This document shows positions 42,322-50,415 of a stretch of DNA of 64,000 bases, in pieces; within the stretch, counting starts at the first letter, position 1, and every line of letters begins with the position of its first letter. A model generated the notes under the pieces. The model made no database searches and had not been told where the DNA came from. It saw only the letters and a list, made by a program, of their open reading frames with translations. A program made the translations under genes and the position numbers. Source of the DNA: Magnetospirillum sp. 15-1 (GTDB lineage: Bacteria > Pseudomonadota > Alphaproteobacteria > Rhodospirillales > Magnetospirillaceae); NCBI RefSeq assembly GCF_900184795.1, contig NZ_FXXN01000027.1:569820-633819 (forward strand), read 5' to 3'.

Positions 42322-42381
42322 GGTTCACCTGTCCTGAAAGGATGGCCGGCACCACTAGGTGGTGATGCCGGCGTTAAGGGG
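42322..42381 (+). promoter_or_regulatory. Candidate oriT (nic-like motif in the traJ leader)
   Basis: On the plus strand, TTCACCTGTCCTG (42324-42336) resembles the nic region of IncP plasmid RP4 as I recall it (TTCACCTATCCTG). An imperfect inverted repeat, GCCGGCACCAC with GGTGGTGATGCCGGC, lies at about 42344-42372. The complement also serves as the traJ ribosome site (AGGACAGG), so part of the match may be due to that. Biochemical proof is absent. Confidence 0.45.
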
Positions 42382-44529
42382 TTAGGCCACGCCACGTTCC
42401 TGGCCACGGGAGCGCGATATGGCCCCCTCGATGACGGCGGCCACATGCGAGCCGCCACGGGCCTGCGCCAGGTCGTTGAAGTCGGTGAGGCCCTTCGCCA
42501 TCTCCTCTGGCCTGAAACGCGGTGCGACGAAAAGCCCGGCGACGGCCTTCGCCGCTTCCTCCGCTTTGGTCATTCCAACATTTCCCAGCTTGTTGGAATG
42601 GTCGTTGTCCGCCGCGATGAGGATCTGACTGTTCGGGAACTTCGCCCGCACGGCCTCGGCCACGGCCAGGAGATTGCCGGAATCGAAGGCGGACACCACC
42701 GGCCGCCCGGTTCGCTCGAAGATGGTGGCCGCCGTCGCATAGCCTTCGGCAATGATGATGGCGGGCTGGTGGACGCCGTCACGATGCGTCGGCCGGAGGG
42801 CGTCCAGCGTCCCTTTGCCGCTGGGTTCCAGCACATGCATCGTGCCCTCCTTGCGGCTGTCCTTCAGGAACCGCTTGCCGTTGGGACCGATGGTCTGGAT
42901 GTTCCACAACCGCCCATCGGCATCGCGGCAGGGCACCACCATTTGCCCTTCGGGGTTTACCTTCACCCCGTACCCATGGACGCCCTTGTTCTGCAGGTAT
43001 TTGCAATTCTCCTGGGTGGCGTCTCCCGGGAGGTTCACCCAGACGCCGTAGGCGATCTTGGCCGACTTCTCAGCCGCCTGGCGCACAGCTTGTTCCCGGC
43101 CGGCGCGGACCTGTGCCGCCTCGGCCTGGATCTTCGCTCGCTGTTCGTCGGTCAAGGCCATGCCGGTAGCCACCCACTGGACGGTTCCTCCAGCCTTGTA
43201 ATTAGTAATCTGGCCCGCCGGCTTGCCGTCCAGGAAGCCCCGGTACGATCCGTTCAACTGCCCTTTTTTGTCGCCATCGACCTGGACCCGATGCCATTCG
43301 CCATCCATGGCGGGATCGCCCTTGATGATCAGGCCGTTGGCCTTCAGGGCTTCGGCGAATTCCTTGACCGGGTCGATGTCAGGGCCGGGCGCCTGGTCTT
43401 TGCCTGCCCATTTGGTGAAGGCGGCTGGGTCTGTCCCCTCCGGGATGTACCAGGACTTACCGGCACGATCCCACTTGGCGCCGGCGGCCTTGGCCTCGTC
43501 CTTCTCGGCGTAGGGGACGGCGATATAAATGCGGGGCTTCCTCTCCTCGGGCATGGCTGCCTCCTGCTTGGGTTCGCGTTCCTCCTTGACCGGGCGCTCA
43601 ATGGCGGCGGCCTTCGCTATCTGGGCGGCCTGTTCCAGTTCCGGTCGCTTCTCCGGTTCCATCACCCAGGTCTTGATAGTTTCGGCGTCCCGCGCCGCGC
43701 GGAAGATCTCGTTGCGGTCGTCGCGCAACACCTTCAGCCAGGATTCGACGTAGGCGGCGTGGTTGCCGGGGTCGAAGGAGATGCCGAGATCCCTGGCCAG
43801 CATGTAGCTGGCGATCTCGGCCCGGAGTTCTTCCTTCGCATATCCTTCCGAGCCGAAGGGGCCAAAGGCGCGGTTCAAACGGCTCCGGTGTCCCGTGGCG
43901 TGCCCCAGCTCGTGCAGAGTGGTTTCGTAATAAGCGATGTGGTCCCGGAATGATGCCCGGTCAGGAAGATGAATATCGTCGCTAGCCGGGCTGTAGTAGG
44001 CGCGGTCTCGCTGATCGTGGAAGACCGGCACATTCGCACTGGAAATCATCGCTTCGGCACGAACCATCCGGATGATTTCATGCTGTGCTGGCGGAGGAAC
44101 ATATGGCTGCAGGCCGTCGATCTGTTCACCGTTGAACACCTTGGCATAGAACACCTTGGGGCGCTCCAGGCGAACCAACTCGAAGCGCTCCCGTCCTTCG
44201 CCATCGAGGAGGGGCTTTCCGTCTTGACCGGTGAGTGCCTGGCGCTCGGTCCATTGCCAGTACTCGATGGTGGTGGACTTCTCCCCCTTGCGAACCTGGG
44301 CGTCTTGTTCCAGGGCTTGGCGATAGGTCATCCAACGAGGATCGCCGCGGCCCTGCAGGGTGAGCCACACGTCGTTGATGCCGCGGTAAGGATTGCCGCT
44401 GATGGGATTGAATGGGGCGGCTCCAAGAGTTCCCGCCTGCCAGGGTTTTTGCCAGGGAGCCGTGCCCTTTTCGATGCGACCGATAATCTCGGCCGCGATC
44501 TCGTCACGGTAGTTGGGGTGGTCGCTCAT
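42382..44529 (-). CDS. ArdC-like / zincin / Toprim multidomain protein (TraC-type)
   Basis: A 715-residue conjugation protein with four parts. Residues 1-130 are an ArdC-like ssDNA-binding domain (APWQKPWQAGTLGAAPFNPI, GNPYRGINDVWL). Residues 150-290 are a zincin-type domain with the zinc motif HELGHATGHRSRLNR. A DUF5710-like segment (RIYIAVPYAEKDEAKAAGA, KWDRAGKSWYIPEG) follows. The C-terminal part is a DnaG-like Toprim domain (IIIAEGYATAATIF, VVSAFDSGNL, ILIAADND). Similar proteins protect or prime incoming ssDNA during conjugation. The start overlaps the stop of the small upstream gene. Confidence 0.85.
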   Translation of the reverse strand: MSDHPNYRDEIAAEIIGRIEKGTAPWQKPWQAGTLGAAPFNPISGNPYRGINDVWLTLQGRGDPRWMTYRQALEQDAQVRKGEKSTTIEYWQWTERQALTGQDGKPLLDGEGRERFELVRLERPKVFYAKVFNGEQIDGLQPYVPPPAQHEIIRMVRAEAMISSANVPVFHDQRDRAYYSPASDDIHLPDRASFRDHIAYYETTLHELGHATGHRSRLNRAFGPFGSEGYAKEELRAEIASYMLARDLGISFDPGNHAAYVESWLKVLRDDRNEIFRAARDAETIKTWVMEPEKRPELEQAAQIAKAAAIERPVKEEREPKQEAAMPEERKPRIYIAVPYAEKDEAKAAGAKWDRAGKSWYIPEGTDPAAFTKWAGKDQAPGPDIDPVKEFAEALKANGLIIKGDPAMDGEWHRVQVDGDKKGQLNGSYRGFLDGKPAGQITNYKAGGTVQWVATGMALTDEQRAKIQAEAAQVRAGREQAVRQAAEKSAKIAYGVWVNLPGDATQENCKYLQNKGVHGYGVKVNPEGQMVVPCRDADGRLWNIQTIGPNGKRFLKDSRKEGTMHVLEPSGKGTLDALRPTHRDGVHQPAIIIAEGYATAATIFERTGRPVVSAFDSGNLLAVAEAVRAKFPNSQILIAADNDHSNKLGNVGMTKAEEAAKAVAGLFVAPRFRPEEMAKGLTDFNDLAQARGGSHVAAVIEGAISRSRGQERGVA

Positions 44530-44708
44530 CACTCATCCCCTTCGGCAATCTCGTCGAAGCGGCTTTCACTGGCGTCCTCGGCCGAGAGAGCGTCTTCGAC
44601 GAAGGCGCCCATGATTTCGGCGTCGTCGGGATCGGTGGTCACCACCAGGCCGGCGCTGGCCATGGCGCCGATCTGCGTGGCCAAGGTCTTCTGATCCTTG
44701 TTCGTCAT
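44529..44708 (-). CDS. Small acidic protein upstream of the ArdC/Toprim gene
   Basis: A 59-residue protein: a short basic start (MTNKDQKTLATQIG), a small Ala/Gly helix, and a strongly acidic C-terminal half (DPDDAEIMG, EDALSAEDASE, FDEIAEGDE). A similar pattern (AFVEDALSAEDA versus AFTEDALSSAEA) occurs at the C-terminus of the relaxase, a link worth noting. Its stop overlaps the next start by one base. No family is known. It could be a protein-protein signal or chaperone for the large protein. Confidence 0.55.
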   Translation of the reverse strand: MTNKDQKTLATQIGAMASAGLVVTTDPDDAEIMGAFVEDALSAEDASESRFDEIAEGDE

Positions 44709-44724
44709 GTTGTTTTTCCTCCCC

Positions 44725-45423
44725 CTAATTCCGGTCTTCGATCACCGGGGTGATGCCACCAGGGCCGTCCACTTCCACCTCAATGCTGGTCCGGATTTCG
44801 CCGTCACCGTCGTTCCATTCACGCGAGCGTAGGGCGCCCTGGATCTGCACCAGGCGCCCTTTGGTCGCCTGCTTGGCCAAGACTTTGTCGATCAGGGACG
44901 GTTGGAAGGTGACGATCCGAATCCAGTCGGTGGCCTTTCGCCAAGCGCCGTCCTGGCCTTTGAATGAGCGATCCGCCGCCAAGCTGAAGGACGCTACTTT
45001 GCCGCCTTCCTGGCCCGGCAGGGTCTTGATGTCGGCGTGGTCACCTAAGCGACCCGCGAGCAGGATACGATTCACGGGCGCGCTTTCGGCCGTGACGGGA
45101 ACGATGCCGCCGGCGCCGTCCACCTCGATCTCGACCGTGTGGTATTTCTTGCCGTCCTTTTCCCAGGACCGGGCACGCAGGGCGCCCTGCACGAACATCG
45201 CTCGCCCCTTGGTGGCCTCGGTGGCGAGGATGTTTTCGATCAGCCACGGATTGTATGTGACGACGCGGAACCAACTGGTGGCCGTCTGCCATTTCCCCGC
45301 CCGGTTTTTGAAGTTGTGATCAACGGCGATGGAGAAGGAACCGGCCCTGCTGCTGGACAGCTGCCGGATCTCTGCATCGGCGCCGAGGCGGCCAGATACG
45401 ATTGCAGTATTGAGTTCGAACAT
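44725..45423 (-). CDS. Tandem single-stranded DNA-binding protein (two OB folds)
   Basis: A 232-residue protein formed by two SSB-like OB domains. The first (1-110) has LNTAIVSGRLGADAEIRQL, FSIAVDHNFKNRAG and GALRARSWEKDGK. The second (115-232) has NRILLAGRLGDHADIKTL, FSLAADRSFKGQDG and GALRSREWNDGDG. Each half ends with the same tail, EVDGAGGIVPV or EVDGPGGITPV, which shows an internal duplication. No acidic C-terminal tip of housekeeping SSB is present. It probably coats transferred ssDNA. Confidence 0.85.
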   Translation of the reverse strand: MFELNTAIVSGRLGADAEIRQLSSSRAGSFSIAVDHNFKNRAGKWQTATSWFRVVTYNPWLIENILATEATKGRAMFVQGALRARSWEKDGKKYHTVEIEVDGAGGIVPVTAESAPVNRILLAGRLGDHADIKTLPGQEGGKVASFSLAADRSFKGQDGAWRKATDWIRIVTFQPSLIDKVLAKQATKGRLVQIQGALRSREWNDGDGEIRTSIEVEVDGPGGITPVIEDRN

Positions 45424-45432
45424 GATTCCTCC

Positions 45433-47256
45433 TCAGGTGTTGGGATTGGCGGCGGCCCGAAGACGGGCCGTGATGGGGGAGGGGACGGCGGGATCTTCGG
45501 CCAACTGGTCTTTTTTGCTGTCGTCATTCACCGCCGGCTGGGAACCGACCGGCGCCATGCGTGCACGCGCCAGTAAAGTCTTGTCGAAGAAGTACAGCGG
45601 CTGCCGGCCGAGGATCGGCGGATAGCCCGCTGCGAAAGTCAGCATGTCGCCGGCACGGACAATCTTTTCAGGATCAAGGCGCGACTTCTTGGCTGGCTTG
45701 AGCCGCATGCATTCATCCGGCGTCAGAAGGTCGCGCGGAGTTTCGGCTGTGGAGTCCGTGACACTGGCGCCGAAAATCTGTAGTGCCTTGCTATTCCGGG
45801 TGCGCTTTTCTTGAACGATGGTGGTTTTGCCACATAGCTTTGACAGGTATGCGCCGGTATCGGGGTTATTGGGCGCGTAGGCAATTCGGACGTGGCAATT
45901 GCCGATAATGCCATTTTCCTTGCCGTATTCTTTCCAAAGCTGGGTGATGTCCTGGATGATAAGGAAGGCTTTAATGCCGTACCCGCCCATGTAAGCCAGG
46001 GATTTGTCAAAAATTTCTAGCTTTCCAACGCCAGTAAATTCATCCAGCAGAGCCAGTAAGCGGTGCTTATAAACGGCTTTACCATCCGAACCGATATTCT
46101 TCATCAGCCTGCGCATATAGAGATTGAGCAGGATACGGATCAGCGGGCGTAGGCGGTCAATATCGCCTGGCGGGAGAATGATGTAGAGCGATGCTGGGGC
46201 ATCACCGTTCATTAGGTCATCGAGCTTAAAGTCCGAGCCAGAGACGTTGTTGGCGACAATTGGGTCGCGATACAGCGAAAGGTCAACTTTGGCCGATGAC
46301 TGGACGCCAGACCGCTCCTGGGCGGCGCGGTCATCCATTTCCTGGCCAGAGGAGCGGATCAGCTGAGTTGCCGCCTCCGTATCAGCCTCAAAACCCTTCA
46401 TATCAGCGATTACGGAATCAACACCCTCGCCAGCGGCGGTCAGAACTCTATCGAGGTCCGGGAGAGCGGCAATCCGCCCCTCCTTGTTGCGGATACTGTA
46501 AAGGGCGTAGAGGATGGTGCCGGTTAGCCACGCATAGCCCGATTTGGCCCAGAAATCGGCCAGCCCTTTACCGTCCGGGTCAATGATCATGACCGCGATG
46601 TTCTGGGAGTCGGCAATCTCGTGCGGTGTGCCCAGGCGGATCTCCGCCAGTGGATTGTAGCGGTTAGACCCTTTCTCAGCAGTGGGATCGAATTTTAGGA
46701 TGCGTTGCCCTTGGGACGCCCGCCATCCCGATGTCAGGCGCCAGTTCTCCCCCTTCATGTCGAGGACCAGGACCGATTCGAGCCACGAGAGCAAGGTGGG
46801 AAGCACCAAGCCGACGCCCTTACCGGACCTAGTTGGGGCGAACGCAAGCACATGCTCCGGCCCATCGTGGCGGAGGGTTTGGACGCCCAAAATTTTCGGA
46901 AACCCGCCAACAACAACGCCGCTGTCACGCCAAAGGTTGGCTTCTTTCGCATCCTTTTTTTTCGCCCAACGGGCAGAGCCGTGAAGGGTGTTGTTGTTGT
47001 GTCCCCCATGCAAGGTGTGAGCGCCGATCCGTGAAGCGATGGCCTGGATGATCAGGATCTGCGCGATGGCGCTGCCGGCGCCGGCGATGATGCCCCATTG
47101 GATGAAGCCGGGAGCATGGCCATAGGCCATCAGATAGCGCCACACCCAGGCCCAGGAATCGCCCTGCAGGGCGTAGAAGTCGTAAAACTCCTCCCAGACA
47201 TACCCAGTGGCGTACACCGAGATGGTCAGGGCAAACGGAATGGCCAACACGATCAT
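45433..47256 (-). CDS. virD4: Type IV coupling protein
   Basis: A 607-residue VirD4/TraG-type ATPase that links the relaxosome to the secretion channel. Two or more N-terminal membrane segments (IVLAIPFALTISVYATGYV, then GIIAGAGSAIAQILIIQAIA) are followed by GSARWAKKKDA, Walker A in AFAPTRSGKGVGLVLPTL (about residue 139), VLDMKGENW, and the late LALLDEFTGVGKLEIF and LIIQDITQLWKEYG. ATG 47256 overlaps the virB11 stop (ATGA), so it is part of the T4SS operon. Confidence 0.92.
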   Translation of the reverse strand: MIVLAIPFALTISVYATGYVWEEFYDFYALQGDSWAWVWRYLMAYGHAPGFIQWGIIAGAGSAIAQILIIQAIASRIGAHTLHGGHNNNTLHGSARWAKKKDAKEANLWRDSGVVVGGFPKILGVQTLRHDGPEHVLAFAPTRSGKGVGLVLPTLLSWLESVLVLDMKGENWRLTSGWRASQGQRILKFDPTAEKGSNRYNPLAEIRLGTPHEIADSQNIAVMIIDPDGKGLADFWAKSGYAWLTGTILYALYSIRNKEGRIAALPDLDRVLTAAGEGVDSVIADMKGFEADTEAATQLIRSSGQEMDDRAAQERSGVQSSAKVDLSLYRDPIVANNVSGSDFKLDDLMNGDAPASLYIILPPGDIDRLRPLIRILLNLYMRRLMKNIGSDGKAVYKHRLLALLDEFTGVGKLEIFDKSLAYMGGYGIKAFLIIQDITQLWKEYGKENGIIGNCHVRIAYAPNNPDTGAYLSKLCGKTTIVQEKRTRNSKALQIFGASVTDSTAETPRDLLTPDECMRLKPAKKSRLDPEKIVRAGDMLTFAAGYPPILGRQPLYFFDKTLLARARMAPVGSQPAVNDDSKKDQLAEDPAVPSPITARLRAAANPNT

Positions 47257-48206
47257 GCTGCGGTCCTCTGCACCATTTCGCCATGACGCATGACCCAACA
47301 GTCGTTGCGCGGCTCGTAGATGTCGGTGATGCGGCGATATCCGTCCGAGGTGCGCTTGATCTGAACGATAACGTCTACCAGCTCGGCCAAGAATTCTGGA
47401 ACTCGGGGCATGTTCTGCCCCGACCAGGCAATATTCTGGTCGAACTTACGGTGCAGCACCTGGTGCGGGCTATCGCCGTGGATCGAGCACATGAATCCGG
47501 TGATGCCAGAATTCAATGACCCGAGGGCGGCAAAGGCGTTCTGGGTGGATATCTCGCCAAAGACGACGTTGTCCGGTGTGGCGCGCATCTTATGGTCATA
47601 GAGTTCACGCCAGCTGATCATGCCCGACGAGGTCGCAGCCTCGCGGGCGGCGATCAGCCCGACGCCGTCCCAGAAACGATCAATCTGCAGCTCTGGGGTG
47701 TCCTCGACCGCGATCACGCGGCGATGATCCGGCAGGAAGTCCAGCAGCTTGTTCAATAGCGTGGTCTTGCCGGTGTTGGTGGCTCCCGAGACGATCAGGT
47801 TCCGCTCGGCCTCCACCGCTTCCTGCAGATATTCCACCACTGCCGGCGAGGCGCCGACCTGTTCCCACGACGGGGTGAATGGATGCTTGCAGCGGATGGC
47901 CAGGGAGACGCCGGTTTGCACCGACGCCCCCACTAGGCACTCGAAGCGGTGTCGCACCTCGGGAATGATGCAAGACAGCTTTGGAGCTGTCTCAGGCCGG
48001 AATTTCACACCGGTGACATTGGCCAGGCTGCGGCAAATGTCCTCGATGCGGGCTAGGGTCAAATCCGGCGCGTCCAGGGTAATCTTGCCCTGGCCGCGCC
48101 GGTCTACGATGACCCGCTTCGGCCTGGTCATCCGCATTTCTACTGTCGTGGTGTCGTCGTAGAATGCGGCGAAAGGCCGAAGGATGATGGAGATCGCCGA
48201 GGCCAT
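47253..48206 (-). CDS. virB11: VirB11-type secretion ATPase
   Basis: A 317-residue hexameric traffic ATPase. Walker A is SGATNTGKTTLLNKLLDF (about residue 140), the Asp box is VIAVEDTPELQI, Walker B-like is NVVFGEISTQNAFAAL, and the His box is GFMCSIHGDSPHQ. It energises pilus assembly and transport at the inner membrane. It follows the Cys-rich gene by six bases and overlaps virD4. Confidence 0.92.
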   Translation of the reverse strand: MASAISIILRPFAAFYDDTTTVEMRMTRPKRVIVDRRGQGKITLDAPDLTLARIEDICRSLANVTGVKFRPETAPKLSCIIPEVRHRFECLVGASVQTGVSLAIRCKHPFTPSWEQVGASPAVVEYLQEAVEAERNLIVSGATNTGKTTLLNKLLDFLPDHRRVIAVEDTPELQIDRFWDGVGLIAAREAATSSGMISWRELYDHKMRATPDNVVFGEISTQNAFAALGSLNSGITGFMCSIHGDSPHQVLHRKFDQNIAWSGQNMPRVPEFLAELVDVIVQIKRTSDGYRRITDIYEPRNDCWVMRHGEMVQRTAA

Positions 48207-48212
48207 GGCGAC

Positions 48213-50411
48213 TTACCTGCAGCCAATTTCTAGGATTGTGGCCGAACATAGCCTCGTGCCGGTGTCGCAGCCGTAATAGCTGCTGTCCCAACTGCTGCCG
48301 CTATACTGGGTCGCATACGAGCATGTGCCGGGGGCGGAGTTGCTGAAGCCGTGCGCCGGCGCCGTGCAGGAGCTACAGACCAAGGGCATCGAGCACCCTC
48401 CATCTCCCCCACTACAAGAGCCTTGCGTGGTCTGGCAGGTATTGATGCCGGTCGTCATCCAATTCTGGTAGGCGGACCATCCGGAGGGGCAGAAGGGCTG
48501 CGAGAACCGGCAGATCGACACGCCACCGCCAACAGCGGTAACCGTACCTCCCGCATTGCAGCAGGACACATCGGTGTGGGTGCCGCCCGCCAGAGGCGTG
48601 CCCGGGACGGCTATCGGGGTGCCGACGCCTTTCGGCACAGAATAGATGGTGTCGTCCGGTCGCTTATAAATATCTGTCAGAACGGTGTTCTGGTAAGTCT
48701 GGCACCCTTCGTTAGTAGTTGTGCCATCCGGTATACTTTGAGTGCTGTCCAGGACATAGGGTATCTGTGGAGCCCCGGCTAATATTCCTGATGATGCTAC
48801 GGTGTATGGGGTGCCATTGACGGATATCGTGATGGTGGACAGCGGATAAGCCCATCGTTGGTCATCATGATATTGGTAGCCGGTAATGGTGACGCTGTGG
48901 GGGTAGGTTACCGTCGAGTTTTGGCACTGAGTCACGTATTCCCGCGAGCCATCGGCTTTCGCGTACCAGAAGCGTTCCTGGCCATAGGAAACGCTGTTGG
49001 CGATGTCGTGGGTCCACTTTGACGGGTCCATGCAGCCGTCAGTCGTTGAGAAGATGCCTTTGGTTGAAGTGTCGGGAGTGCAGTCGGTGATAAATTGGGG
49101 GACATCATCAATGGTGACCCGCTTCCTCGACTGCAGGATGACGGTCTTCGTGGTCATGTTGGTGATGGGGGTGCAGATATAGGCCCCAGCCAGGTCCGCA
49201 TAGACAGTCTCGTGGGAGAAGACGCGGCCAGTGTCGCCGCAGGGGGCGGCTTGATAGGTCAGGCCGTTCCGTGTGTACGTCCACATGGAGCGTTCATAGG
49301 ATTTGCTCGCCGCGAAATCATTGCGCAGTGGGCAATTGAGCACGCTTTCGGTCATGGGGATTGCCGCCGACTTGGTCGAGTCGGCGCAGCCCCGAGCCTG
49401 GACAGGGGCGTTGTTGCGGTTGGTGTAGATCAAGGCAGCCTGAGGCACAGCCTTGGCATTGGCGAAATCCAGTGAAATCGGGCACTGGCTTTCGTCCTCA
49501 ACGATCATGTAGGGGCTGTCGCCATCCTTGGCGCACTCGCTAACCGTGTGGGTCTCGCCGGCGGTGTCCACGTAGTACAGGGTGTATTGCGGCCATGCCT
49601 GCAGCTTGGCCAGGTCGAGAATATCGATGGGGCAGGTTGCGTAAGAACGCTTGATCGGGAACTTCGTATCCGAGTCCGTGCAGCTTCCATCCGTGGTTAA
49701 TGTCCCGTCGGTGAAGGTCTGCAGCTTGCTTTGCTGGATGGCTAATTCCTGGGTCATATCGACCCTGACAGAGCACCCTTCGGTGGTAACGCGATTGTCG
49801 GTGACCGGGTCTTTCTGCTCCGGCGCCGGCGTGGCCGACACGGTCGGACTCTGATAGCCGGCGGCCAGGTCGTTCTTGGGCTGGCTTGCCCCAACCGCGT
49901 TCTGGGCTTTTTCGTCCTTCGGCAATTCCGTCTTGGCCGCTTCCTTCTTGGGGGTGGCCAAGCGTTCAAGGGCCGCGACCAGTGCCGTCTTCGATCCCTG
50001 GACCTCGACGGTCTTTTCCGGGAACAATTGGTTGGCGCCCTTCGCATCGAATTGGGCGCTCAGGCCGTCCGTGGAAATGATTTCTTCGCGGTCCCCTCTG
50101 GCCACCGTGGTGACCAAGACTTGCCCTACGCTCTGGCCTTCCACAGAAACCTTGCGTGCGTAGCCCTTGGCCGTGACACCCGACACAAGCTCGGGAGAGA
50201 TGCCGTCGATCTTGCCCATGGCGAAGGACACGGGCGCCGGCTGCGAATCCGGTAGCGGTACGGCTGCCGTTGGCCACACAGGAATCGCAATCATGTCCTG
50301 CTGTGCCGGCGTTGCGTTCGGCTGTGTGGTTGGGGTGGGGCTGGTCTGCGACCAGGCCGGTGACGACAGGAAAGTGAGGAGGGCGCAGACCGCCAAAACT
50401 TTTCTACGCAT
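48213..50411 (-). CDS. Large cysteine-repeat secreted protein of the T4SS operon
   Basis: A 732-residue exported protein with a signal peptide (RRKVLAVCALLTFLSSPAWSQ). Residues 25-220 are Pro/Thr-rich then mixed. From about 225 on there are about 26 cysteines and at least five related modules with paired Cys about 30-35 residues apart: CPIDILDLAKLQAWPQ, CPISLDFANAKAVPQ, CPLRNDFAASKSYER, CTPITNMTTKTVI and CMDPSKWTHDIANSV, each closed by a Cys. The C-terminal 120 residues are Ser/Gly/Cys-rich. It probably forms a disulfide-bonded surface or channel-associated protein. It is inserted between virB10 and virB11. I recognise no family; a distant functional analogue could be F-type TraN. Confidence 0.75.
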   Translation of the reverse strand: MRRKVLAVCALLTFLSSPAWSQTSPTPTTQPNATPAQQDMIAIPVWPTAAVPLPDSQPAPVSFAMGKIDGISPELVSGVTAKGYARKVSVEGQSVGQVLVTTVARGDREEIISTDGLSAQFDAKGANQLFPEKTVEVQGSKTALVAALERLATPKKEAAKTELPKDEKAQNAVGASQPKNDLAAGYQSPTVSATPAPEQKDPVTDNRVTTEGCSVRVDMTQELAIQQSKLQTFTDGTLTTDGSCTDSDTKFPIKRSYATCPIDILDLAKLQAWPQYTLYYVDTAGETHTVSECAKDGDSPYMIVEDESQCPISLDFANAKAVPQAALIYTNRNNAPVQARGCADSTKSAAIPMTESVLNCPLRNDFAASKSYERSMWTYTRNGLTYQAAPCGDTGRVFSHETVYADLAGAYICTPITNMTTKTVILQSRKRVTIDDVPQFITDCTPDTSTKGIFSTTDGCMDPSKWTHDIANSVSYGQERFWYAKADGSREYVTQCQNSTVTYPHSVTITGYQYHDDQRWAYPLSTITISVNGTPYTVASSGILAGAPQIPYVLDSTQSIPDGTTTNEGCQTYQNTVLTDIYKRPDDTIYSVPKGVGTPIAVPGTPLAGGTHTDVSCCNAGGTVTAVGGGVSICRFSQPFCPSGWSAYQNWMTTGINTCQTTQGSCSGGDGGCSMPLVCSSCTAPAHGFSNSAPGTCSYATQYSGSSWDSSYYGCDTGTRLCSATILEIGCR

Positions 50412-50415
50412 GGGG

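Noticed and set aside
41968-43953. A plus-strand frame of about 660 codons opposite traJ and the ArdC/Toprim gene
   Set aside because: The reverse strand carries recognisable conserved domains over the whole stretch. The plus frame is a codon-bias shadow.
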